From Beroe forskalii (lineage: Eukaryota; Ctenophora; Nuda; Beroida; Beroidae): a stretch of 64,000 nt of DNA. Location: assembly GCA_011033025.1 (NCBI GenBank), contig WFMF01000014.1, positions 372,001-436,000 on the forward strand. The letters run 5' to 3'. Made by a program: the position numbers and the translations under genes. The notes beneath the pieces are model-generated. The model saw only the letters and a program-made list of their open reading frames with translations. It was not told the origin of the DNA and did not search any database. Position 1 is the first letter of the stretch. Each line of letters starts with the position of its first letter. This document shows, piece by piece, positions 22,640 to 33,100 of the stretch.

Positions 22640-23230
22640 CAAAATCCATCTTGGATATTTTAAAAACTGAATAAATCAGATAAAAATCTTGAAAACATCC
22701 GCGACATAAAAACTGTTGCAATTTCGCCCCCAAAACGTTTTCCTAACCAAAAGTGTTGCAAAAACTGTACCTGCCGCGCGCGTAAATTTGGGAATCTGGT
22801 TAAAACAACCTGGCCATGAACGAAAAAAAGGGCGCGCGCGGCACAACAAAATGACGAAGATTTGCCCAAACCATCACCCTTTTCTGTGCGCGTAAGAGCC
22901 GTCGTAGGCCCCAGCCATGCGCGACTGTAAAGAGTGCTGTTTAGGGCGAGATTCTCGTCAGTTAGTCGCGCCGCGCGAAATTTTTTCGTGTGGGGCTTGG
23001 TTGCTCTTACCAGATCCCTTCATTTGCGCGCGCGGCGTAACTCCTTGCGACGCCCCTGGTAAAGGGAAAACGGGAAGTTTGGCTAAGGGACGTTTGGGGG
23101 AACATAGTGTATTTAGTTTTTACTCCCTCGCCTTAATTCGACGTGAACAAAATTGCAACGGTTTTTATTTCATAGATGTTGTAAGGATTTTTATTTATTT
23201 ATTGAGTTTTAAAATATTCAAGATAGATTC
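22640..23230. repeat. Foldback end of family A (about 250-bp inverted arms)
   Basis: The left arm (22640-22848) and the right arm (about 22975-23230) are diverged reverse complements. Both contain TCTTGAATATTTT-like sequence, AAAAACYGTTGCAAT, CCCCCAAACG, GCCGCGCGCG and GGGATCTGGT, on opposite strands. The spacer is about 125 bp and holds a CGCGCGCGG run. At the right edge of the window, 63720-64000 matches the reverse complement of the right arm. This looks like a terminal inverted-repeat hairpin or an independent GC-rich MITE at the outer end of the repeat. Confidence 0.6.
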
Positions 23231-23473
23231 TTAATACTAGTAATTTAATTTCATGCAACACCATTTCAATCAATTGGTTTAGAAATTTATATACCATATT
23301 TTTTTATGAAAACAGTGTTGATGTGCTTATCAAAACCATTTATTTCATTTATTTTATTTTAAACTTACAACACAACACATATTAAATTAACTAACTGAGG
23401 ACCCTGAAATCCACAACCTTAGACCACCTCTCTCTGTGCCTGACAGTGTTAACCCGTGGGATTCCGGGGTGTC

Positions 23474-24255
23474 ATGGTGCAGGATGAGGATGTTGAGGAA
23501 GGGGGTATTGGGGCCTCGGTTAGTTCATCATTACAGGTCAATGAAAAAGGCAATGGCTATGTTATGGTGAATGACCATGAAGATGATTGTAATAAAGTAG
23601 TGGGTGAAGATGAAAAACTCACAGATATGTCTCAAGTCTCTCCTATTGCACTCAATGAACCTCCATCAGCTTCAAAGGAGGATACATCTCAATCTGTAAG
23701 TGTTCCATATGATGCTAGTATTGATCCAAATGGGAAGGCATCCAATAATTCAATCAAACTTAGTTTGCTTAATACTGCACAAGCTAAATTAGTTCTCTCT
23801 GTATTTCACCTCTCTGTACCTGAGACCTTGGGAGTAGTAAAAATGATTGAAACACTCAGTTATAGTGACACATATATCTCTAACTTCAAGAAAATCATCC
23901 CTGGTGATATTTTTGCTGTTTTCAATAATGATTTCTCACAGGTTTTGTATCTGAAATCATATGATGGTAAGTGTAAGCTATCTTTCAACCCCAAAGTGAT
24001 TGACTACCCCTGTGTGGTATGTTCTAAAGAGGTAATACAAGGCCATGGACCCCTTGGTGAGGGAATCATGTGCTCAGGATGTTCCAACTATTTCCATAAC
24101 CAATGCACTGGCAAACCTTTGAAACGTGCACTATTTAACAACCTTAAAGATTCCCCTAGCTATGTGTGTGTCTATTGTCCAAATTGCAATCCATCTCGAA
24201 TTGATTTGTGTCATGGAGCTACACCATCAATAATTGACATTGCTGAAACATTTTT
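23474..24255 (+). pseudogene. LINE ORF1, 5' part with PHD finger
   Basis: First ATG of the frame is at 23474. The acidic N terminus is followed by sequence around codons 95-170 without a known domain. At about 24008-24190 there is a PHD-type zinc finger: YPCVVC, GEGIMCSGC, YFHNQC, YVCVYC, PNC. The Cys4-His-Cys3 spacing is clear. PHD-bearing ORF1 proteins are known from several CR1- and Jockey-related LINEs, where they are thought to act in RNP or chromatin contacts. Coding sense is lost after SIIDIAET, where a SINE-like insertion begins; the frame runs on to a stop at 24326-24328 inside the insertion. Confidence 0.8.
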
Positions 24256-24766
24256 TATACAAATTTTGCTTCCCCTGTGCCACAATGTTGCAATTTCTAT
24301 TAAGCCCGACTGTCCCTTTTTATGTTAATTTGATATCTTTTTATCAAAATTGTTATTGAAGTATTGAAGTGCTGAGGGACTTTATCATCAAATACTTTTT
24401 ACTTTTATTCTTAAATGTTAAATTAAATTATTTTGTTTCGACCTGGGAATGTCTTTAAAATGCAGCCTGACCTTGGTAAGTCATAAATCTGCAGCTTTAT
24501 TTCTGTAAATATGTTTTTAAGTTATTATGACCAATTATTTTCGCAGTATGCATTGTTCTGAGAGTGCATTAAATTAATTAACATTTATTTCAGGAATATG
24601 TTCAAATATATTATTTTTATGTCAGTAGTGGGTGACCTCGTTAACAGTCTTTACGATTGACTGAGTGTTTTCCCTCAGCACAGCTTAGAAGCTACATTTT
24701 ATAACTCGGAAAAATATATTCAATGACATTGTGCTGTAAAAGTTTTATTCAATTCAATTCAATTCA
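24256..24766 (+). mobile_element. SINE-like retroposon inserted in LINE ORF1
   Basis: The sequence breaks ORF1 between the PHD finger and the coiled region. Its reverse complement is found, diverged, at 47893-48493. Shared landmarks are GTGCTGAGGGAC near one side, TCCCTCAGCAC near the other, AAAATGCAGCCTGACCTTGG in the middle and CTGTTAACGAGGTCACCCA. The 3' end carries a pentanucleotide tail, ATTCAATTCAATTCAATTCA, and the other copy has a shorter tail of the same type. A microsatellite tail suggests LINE-driven retroposition (SINE or LINE 3' fragment). The inverted TGCTGAGGGA words could instead indicate a MITE. I see no clear tRNA-type A and B boxes. Confidence 0.6.
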
Positions 24767-26304
24767 AGAAGATTTGTTCTGTTTCCTCAAACATAGAAAA
24801 AGTGTCAGCAAGACTTGAAGCCCTTGAATCATGGGGAAATACTGAAAACTCTGAATGTACTGGAACTATCAGTGCTAGACTTGATCAACTAGAAAATTCT
24901 ATGAAGCAAAGCATAGATAAGGTTTTGAAGTCATCTCAATTAGGACTGAGTGAGGAGAGCTTATCTTCTATTTTAGGAGACATTGTTTCAGAAAAACTGG
25001 ACACTACAGACATAAGTAATGTCAATGTCAGTTATGTGGAAGCTGTTGATAACCTGACCAAAAAGTTCATGGAGTCTGAGAAAACTATGGACTCATCTCT
25101 ATCAGCCATGGCTCAATCAGTGGATCAAGCACTGTTCAAAGTAAATAAACTTGATAACATTAATGTTGATGAATTAACAAATACTTCTAATGATGTGACT
25201 AAACTGAAAGATGATTTGGTGAAAGAAATCAAGTTTGTTGACAAGAATATGGAAATGCAATGTAAAGCCATCAAAGCTGACACAGAGTGTATAATCGGAG
25301 AAAGATCTGCCCAGAAAAGCTGTTCCAGTTGTTCAAGTGAAACCTTAAACTGTTCATTATATTCAGACATCACTGCTCCCCCAACACCTGCTCCAAAACA
25401 GGTTACCAAAATGGGTTCATACAGCCAGATAGTGAAACATAGCTCTTCAAGTAATGTCACATCAAAGAATATTACAGCCAACCCAAGAAATGAAAAGTAC
25501 ATTATAGATCCAGATAAAAGAAATTCAAACCTTTGTGATCCTGCAAAAACTATATCAATTGAAAACATTGTGTCATATGATAAGTTTGTTAAGAGAGCTC
25601 AAGACACCAAGAAAGAATTCAATAGACACTTTAACAAGGTTAAAATTGTTCATTGCAAAAGAACTAGACATGGAAGTCTTCTTATTGAATTGGAAACTAC
25701 TGAGATTGCAAAAGAAATTGTCAAAAAATGGAAGCCAGAATTCTTTTCAGTTGATGATGGTAAGCAGAACAAAACATCAGCCACAGTTTTGAAGAATAAA
25801 AACATCAGGTGCATTATGAAGGATGTTGATCTAGAGCTGACTGATGAAGATATGAAGTCAGCCATAGAAGAACAATATGATTGGAGTGATGAAATCACAG
25901 TGAGGAGATTTGTTGACAAATTAAAGAATAAAAGACCTACAGTCATGATAACATTTCAATGTGAGGAAGACAGGGATATAGCCATGGAGAAAGGAATATT
26001 TCTGGAAAACAGTCACTATGAAGTGGTTATATTCAAGCCAAAAATATCAGTCACTCAGTGCTTTAATTGTCATGGATTTGATCACACTAAAATCTGGTGT
26101 CCAAAGAAAGGCAAAGTCTGTCCAGTATGCTCTCAAACTCATGAGCTTTCTGAGTGTCTTATTGCAACAGCTGGTGACACTTCTCAATATAAGTGTCCTA
26201 ATTGTAAAGAGAATAGATGCCACTCTGCTTTAGACCATGATAACTGTCCTAAGTATCAGGAGAAGTTTGCATACATTCAGCAATTAACTCAATATGGACT
26301 CTGA
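24767..26304 (+). pseudogene. LINE ORF1, 3' part (gag-like with zinc knuckles)
   Basis: Open without interruption from 24767 (KKICSVSSNIEKVSARLEAL) to TGA at 26302-26304. The first 130 codons are heptad-like and probably form a coiled coil for trimer or multimer assembly. A central region (SIENIVSYDKFVKRAQDTKK) resembles the RRM-like fold of gag-type ORF1 proteins. The C terminus carries zinc knuckles: CFNCHGFDHTKIWC, CPVCSQTHELSEC, CPNCKENRCHSALDHDNC. Such ORF1 proteins bind LINE RNA as nucleocapsid. The frame is intact in itself; only the upstream insertion separates it from its start codon. Confidence 0.85.
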
Positions 26305-29300
26305 AATAACCCATGTCCCTATGTGCCAAATTAATATAAATGGCCTGTCAAAGCATGTCGAGACAGCTCTTGACCACTTTTGTGACACAAGAGACATCAA
26401 GATTTTAGCCCTTCAAGAAGTAAAACAAAAAGAGTCATTGTCAATCAACATCATTAATGGAATGTCAACATACTCCGCTGGCTTGGACAGTTTGGGGGTG
26501 TCTCTTTCAGTCTGTAATTCCCTTAAACCTCAACACATCCCTCAATTAGAAGATTTGGAGATAAACATTGTATATGTTGCTGCCATGATTGGACCCAAGT
26601 CTGTTTTACTAGCATCAGCATATTGTAATCCTGATACAAAATCCACATTGGGACTTACAAACCTTCTTGCCAATATTAAGAAAGCATGGGATTATTGTAA
26701 AAAGTCAAATATTGCAGGGATGATTGTTTTTGGCGACTTCAATGCAAGGAGTACTATGTGGGCAGATTCTATCAATAACCCCAGAGGTAAAGTTTTAAAG
26801 GAATTTGTCGAAAAAGAAAACTGTGAATTATCTGCTCCAGAAACTAACACTTTTGTTACATCTAATGGTGGTAGTATAATTGACCTCTCTCTCTCCTTTG
26901 GCGAAGTAATTAGAAGCATTTGCCCACCATGGATTGATGATGTTGATGTTCATCAACTATTCACAGGAGCACCTCAAAGGGGTCACCTCCCTGTGATCAG
27001 ACATTTCACATATAAGGCTTCCACAAAACCTAATAACAAAACATTTGCTCAACCTGTTTTCAACTACAATTCAGCTAACTGGGCCCATTGGTCAGTTTAT
27101 GTGAATTCTTTTCTCACAGATTATCTTACTGAAAAACCTGAACAATCTGCAGAAGAAATGTATACCATATTTCTCAAAACAATAAATACAGCATCAGAAA
27201 TGTTTATTCCCCACAAAAGAATTTGCAAACATTCCAAGCCTTATTGGAGTGATAATCTGACAAGCCTTTCAAATAATTTGAGAATTGCCCTGCTAGATTT
27301 TAAATCCAAATCAACACCATACTATAAGAAAATATATGAATCTGCAAAAGAAGTTTTTAAGAATGCACTTGTCAAGGAAAAGAATAACTGGGTTCATGAA
27401 CAGCTGGAGGGCTTGAACACTAAGGATTCTATCATGTTCTGGAAGCGTTACAGAAGATATTTCTTGGCTGAAGATGAAAACTTTATTGGAAGTCTCTCAA
27501 ATGATGATAATTCCAATGTTGCACATACAGATGCTGAAAAAGAAAATATACTTTATGACACCTTCTTCTCAGGTAGGCATCTTGATCAGCAAGATTTTGA
27601 CGAAACACATTACACCAAGATCAAAGAGGAAGTGCAGTATATCAAGGAGGCTAACTTTCTTGAAACTCCTCTTGTCAGTTGCTCAGAACAGGGTGAAAGT
27701 AACCTCAATGATGAAATTGTGTTATCTGAAGTTAAGGAATCTATTGAAGCCCAAAACAGTGCCAATAAATGCAAAGATGGAGATAGCATACATCCAAAAA
27801 TGCTCAAACGTCTTGGCCTAGGTGGCCTCAATTTTCTTGTCAAGCTGTTCAACAAGTGTTTAGAGTCAGGCTCATGGCCATGGTCAAAGTCTTTAGTCAC
27901 ATTCATAAAGAAGCAAAATAAAGCCTCTTATTTACTCCCAAGCTCCTACAGACCACTTGACTATCTCGGCATATGTTGGAAAATTATTTGAAAGGATTCT
28001 GGAAAGACGCTTACGGTCATATTGTAAATTGGGAGACACCATTGATGATGCCCAGGAAGGTTTTATGCCCAATAGGAATACCTCTAGATATTTGTATAAA
28101 ATGCTATCATCTCTTGAGGAAGTAAGAAGACAGAAAATGGAAGCTTTTATTCTGTTCCTTGATTTCGAAAAGGCCTTTGACAGCGTTTCTATTCCATGTT
28201 TGATCAACAAACTGTACAAATTTGGTATCAGAGGAGCAATCTTAAAAGTAATACATTCCATGCTGACTGGTAGAAATATTCAAATTAAAGTCAATTCATT
28301 CATAGGTGCTCCACGACTTTGTAAAATGTTTGGGCTTCCACAAGGTGCAGTTTTGTCCCCTCTACTGTTTGTTATCTATATTTCTGACCTCCTCAAGACA
28401 GGGAATCTACCAAATGATCTGAAAGAAGTTACCAACTGTTTCAAATATGCTGATGATGGCAGTGTATTTGTTGTTGCTGATTCTCTCTCGGAATGTGGTT
28501 CATTGATGCAAAAAGTATGTGATTACATTCATGAATGGTGCACTAAATGGAGATTGGTAGTTAATTGCAATGAAAATAAAACAGAGATTATTGCCCTTAA
28601 AACTCCTACAGTGAAAGAAGCTGAAGTGCAAGGTTGTGCCCTACCTGTTATCACAATGGGTGGTAAACTTCTTTGCTATGTTCAAAAGAGTAAGGTTCTT
28701 GGTGTTACCATTGATGAAAATCTATCATTTGTACAACACTCAAATTTAGTGCTCAGGAATTGTTGGTATGCTTGGAACAAGCTCTCTTGCTCTACATCAC
28801 GTAAAAGAGGATTGAATTCAGCATGCCTTCAGTTACTATTCAAGACTGTAGTTCTAACAAAGCTCCTTTATGCTGCCCCTGTTTGGTTGAAAAAACGTAT
28901 GGAGAAATTCAAAGACTTGTTTGCAAGAGCAATTCTTAAAATCACAGGATCTCAGTTCTACTTCCCTAAAAAGCTGGGAGAGTTGATTACAGCTATTCCT
29001 CCCCTTGAAATCCTGGTCCAGGAAATAACTAATAAGTTTATTTTAAAAGCTCTTACTCAACATGATGATGTAAAATCTCTTGTATTGCAAATAGAGTCAT
29101 ATCCTAAAAGTATTTATTATTATCAAGTTGCTGATGCCAAGAAATTCATGCAGTGGTTGATGTTCAAAAGACAAAGTTCAGAAAAAGCAACTAATCTTAC
29201 CACAGCTCCAAAGTCTACACACAACTTGTCACTTCTTAATATTCCCCTGACAACTCTACATTATGACAAGGATGAAATTCTGGAGTATCGAAGTCATCTT

Positions 29301-29804
29301 TGGGATCTGCACATCACGAGAGGTATTGAGGATCTAACAAAAAATGACCCCTATACTCTAGAGCCTTACACGGAAGTCAATGAAAAAGCCAAAGAATTGA
29401 TTTGCTCATTCAACTGCATCAAGTTTCCTCTTGTTTCAAGGAATTGTTCTAGGTACTTTACAACAAATGTTATGGATTTTGTTCATGGACATTGTCTACG
29501 TTTTCAGGACTTTTCTTTCTCAGTTTTAAAATATGATAAGTCTCTTGAAGTACCTATCTGTCTAGAGTGTGGGACCCTTCCTGATTCAGTGTTTCATAAA
29601 CTGTTCGAATGTGATATGTATGATGACAATGTTGTGAAACTGCGATCAAAACTCATTGAACTGCAATCATGGGGTGTAAACTTCCATTTGAAACTTATCT
29701 TCAGTAAAGACACTGAAATTAAATATTTGTTCAATTCACTTGTGCAGCAAATATGTTCACAATCAGTATTTGATGACAATTTTCTATGCATTCAGGAATA
29801 TTGA
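26294..29804 (+). pseudogene. LINE ORF2: APE endonuclease and reverse transcriptase, one frameshift
   Basis: The start ATG overlaps the ORF1 stop by 11 bases. The endonuclease occupies about codons 1-240, with QININGL, LALQEVKQ, GDFNARSTMW, GSIIDLSLS and GHLPVI as the expected Asn, Glu, Asp-Asn, Ser-Asp and His motifs. The reverse transcriptase follows with SSYRP, LFLDFEKAFDSV, LPQGAVLSPLLF and the catalytic FKYADD. Near the C terminus CLECG plus HKLFEC forms the CCHC-like motif seen in Jockey/I/R1 elements. A one-base insertion in ccacttGactatc at about 27957 shifts the frame between SSYRPL and TISAYVGKLFE; apart from that the 3.5 kb is open. The copy is therefore recent. Confidence 0.9.
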
Positions 29805-30188
29805 GGCATGTTATATGATTAATTATTTAAGATCATGTATTTAGATAACTTTTTACTAATTTATTAATTTATTAATTGGGGGTTTTCTATGAAGCGTTAG
29901 CTTAAACAGTTAATATGCTTAGCTCTTCAATTTTCTTGTAGGTAAGTTCTGAAGGTTGAATTTTGATTCGTTGCATTTTTAATGGGCCATTTATTTTCAT
30001 TTTATTGTTCATATATTCAGCTTGATAACGTCTTGTTAAAGTATATTTGTGCATTGGGCTCGCAATTAGGAGCGTATTAGATTTATTAATTAATTAATTA
30101 ATAGCATAAATTAACTTGAATAAGATTTTCCATTTTTTGCTTCACTTTGTGATTAACGATTTATTCTTATAGTTCTTAAATTCAGGCA

Positions 30189-33100
30189 ATGTCACAGAAA
30201 AGGAGTAGTGAATTGGTATCTGAACATGAGCCAAAAAGAGTGTGTGTAGAAGATGGAGCCTCAGATGATGAGTTAGAGGATAAACAGATGAAAAGATCCT
30301 CAAGACGGTTGCAAAAAAGTGTTGATGATGAAGTGAAGGAGGAACGAAAATCAAAGAGGAAATCCAGAAGGTCTAAAAGAACCTCCAATGAAGGAATTTC
30401 TGAGGAAAATAATTCAAATGAGGCAGATGGAATGGTTCGCAATGTAGAAATGGAAAATGCTCAAGCAACAGAAACAAGTTTTATTGAACAAGAGGAAATC
30501 CTTGATCAAACTGCAAAAGAAAGTGAAAATACTGAAAATCCTTCTGAAGAATTCCAAGCATCTGCTCCTGAAGAGACCAGATCACATGAATCAGCTGTGG
30601 ATATAGTGGAAGCAGTTGCTGTGGCTGACATGGAAATAACTGCTCCAATAAATTGTGAATCCAGTACTGATGTGGTAAAAGCTTCTCAACCTGATGAATC
30701 AATTACTGATTCAGGAAAAGTTGATGCTGATGGTAATTACAAATTAAAATTATATCTCTGCACAACAAATATATAGGTACAATTAGGGAACATTAGGGAT
30801 TTGTTTTTTCTCTGTCTTGATATTGCATTATCAATTTTAACAGCACTTTCACCCATAACACCATTTGAAAACATTTAACGCACAAAAATGCAATTGTCTT
30901 GGTTCATAGTTTTGCTAAACCATACTTAACATCCTTTAGAAATCCTCCAATATGTCCCTGAAAGTTCCCTGCAACAAACTATCCAAGTTGGTGGTAATGA
31001 ATTGAAATGCAATTCATTCGAATTTGGGAATCTTCCTTTACCAACCATTTCAAATTGTCTACCATACACAAACATGTATTTACTTCCTACAAAATTTATA
31101 GTTCATTTATCATTGATAAATTTCCTAATTCCTATGTCCTAGGCTGCCTTATTTACTTTTTTAGGGTATTGAATAGCTTTCTCACATGTAATGTTCCTCA
31201 GAGGTTGTTGAAGTTATTGCACCAGCAGAAAAAGAAAAGCCAGAAATGATTGTCCTTGATGACATAACAAATGATGATGTGAGTATCATGGTTAGAATAA
31301 TGCAGTTTAATGACTGGGTTAGGATTTTTTTTCTGGAGTATCTCAAACAGTGATTGACTTAGGGCAGATTTTTACCTGAGGGGCCAAAGAGAAATTAGGA
31401 ATTTTGCAGCAAGATTTTAATAATACCCCCGTCACTGATTATGGAATCAATCCCCAGGATGCTCCTGGCCCTGACGAAGTTCCTACTGCAGAGGAAAGAG
31501 GTTTCTGGAAGGCAGTGGAGGAAAACCCCAATGACTTCGCTAGTTGGACTTACCTCCTCCAAGTTGTGGAAAAGAATGTAGGGGCTAAGCTGCTATCACA
31601 CAATACACATATAACACAATTCAAAATAGCAATGAATTATTGAAATTATTGGGGCATGACGAAATTTTTCAGTATTTAAAGTATTATTGTAATTCACACA
31701 GTCCTGTCTGTGCTAACTGCCAAGCTGATGCACCTCCAATATTAGGAACTCATGTAACTACTTATTGCTAACTCAAATAATTTCAGATCAATCATTTTAT
31801 ATTGTAATGATTCTAACCATAAACCATACACCCATCTAAGCTAGCATTGCAATGAGTAACACTAGTCAGCATTGAGCAACAAGAAATACTTATTCTTCTC
31901 TTCAAATCTCCAGGGCAAGTTGAAGCAAATACAGAAAGCCTTCTCCTCCTTCCTCCAGCTTTACCCCTACTGTTACGGTTACTGGAAGAAGTATGCTGAT
32001 CAGATGAAGAAGCTGGTGTCCAATGATGCAGCATACGAGGTATGTTTCACATCTCACATGGAACTCTTTCATTGATCAGAGTTTGATCGTAATTTGTCTG
32101 TTTCCGGCAACTTTCGCGCTACATTTCGATTCTATTACTTTGAGCTTTTGTAGAAAATCTAAATTCTAATGAATTGAACCGTTTTCCAGGTTTATAACGA
32201 GGCTGTAGTAGCAATCCCTCTCTCGGTGGATCTTTGGACTTACTTCATACACTTCATTGCTGAGTGGAAAAACGGAGACGAAAATGAAATCCGAACGTAA
32301 GTATCTTTCCCACGTACAGCATAACATAATCTAGGTTTATTGTTGATATATGGTATGTTGTGATTTTCAGAAGACCCAGCCAGGATGCTATGATGTGCCC
32401 ATGCTCGTGACTCCCTCTTCTTGCTTGAATCATGAGATATATTTGTGAGAGTAATGAATACAATTCCAGCTGAGGACCTGAGACTCTGATGACCTGCATA
32501 ACGTGCTATCTTAGGTAACCCTGAATGGGGTGGCACCCCGGGGCACCCTCACCTCGTGCCTCCACAGGTAGAGCCGTCATTCCCATTGTCTCTTGCCATG
32601 GAAACCTCGTAATGCAATCATTGCCTTGGAAACCTCGTAATGCAATCATTGATGCAATCGTTCTTGGTATTTGGTAAGCTTTCACTTCATTTCTTTATCT
32701 AGAATTACCCAATGCACCCCAACTGCTCTGGGAGTCAGGGTCAGGGGGCACCCCCTTAATCTAAGACTGAGAAGCAACCCCCTCAATGTCAGGTTAAAGG
32801 ATCGGCTTTGGGGTGTTTGGGGGGTTTCCCCTGCCTGACTCCCACAGCAGGGGTGCTGGGATAGGCTTCTCAGCCCCCTCCCTCATCCCTTTCTCTCCCA
32901 GGATCTATCAGAGAGCTGTGGCTGCCTGTGGGCAGGACTTCAGGTCTGACAAGATCTGGGAAGCTTTTGTGGAGTGGGAGAAGCAGACGGACAACTTCCA
33001 GGGTTCTGGGGCTGTACAAGGAGTTCCTGGGGTGTGTCATCCAGCGACACCAACACCACTTCGACAAGTTAGTCAAGCGTTAGTTAGGGATGTCTTTTCG

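Larger units (their letters stand above)
15378..23230 (+). repeat. Family A long repeat, copy A2 (most complete)
   Basis: The segment up to about 21098 is the reverse complement of copy A1. It continues outward as sequence shared with 58183-60261 and 63095-64000, so the family A unit is at least about 7.8 kb. Its order from the inner end is: palindromic array, AT-rich body, GGGGCCTAGGCCCC-type short palindromes at about 17915-18260, CCGAAACCGAAA block at 18470-18600, poly-C tract at about 19075, ORF1-like pseudogene at 20209-20706, AT-rich DNA, and an outer foldback end at 22640-23230. No intact transposase, integrase or polymerase frame is visible. Confidence 0.8.
23393..30107 (+). mobile_element. 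Nearly full-length LINE (Jockey/I/R1-type non-LTR retrotransposon)
   Basis: Layout is ORF1 (PHD finger, coiled region, RRM-like part, zinc knuckles), then ORF2 (APE endonuclease, reverse transcriptase, C-terminal CCHC-like motif), then a 3' tail of TTAA repeats at about 30083-30103. AAATTAACT occurs at 23384-23392 and at 30108-30116, a candidate 9-bp target-site duplication; it is AT-rich, so caution is due. ORF1 and ORF2 overlap at ATGGACTCTGA (26294-26304), typical of stop/restart translation in this class. Two lesions are seen: a short retroposon in ORF1 and a single frameshift in ORF2. It ends 80 bp before the first coding exon of PRPF39, in the same orientation. Confidence 0.85.
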
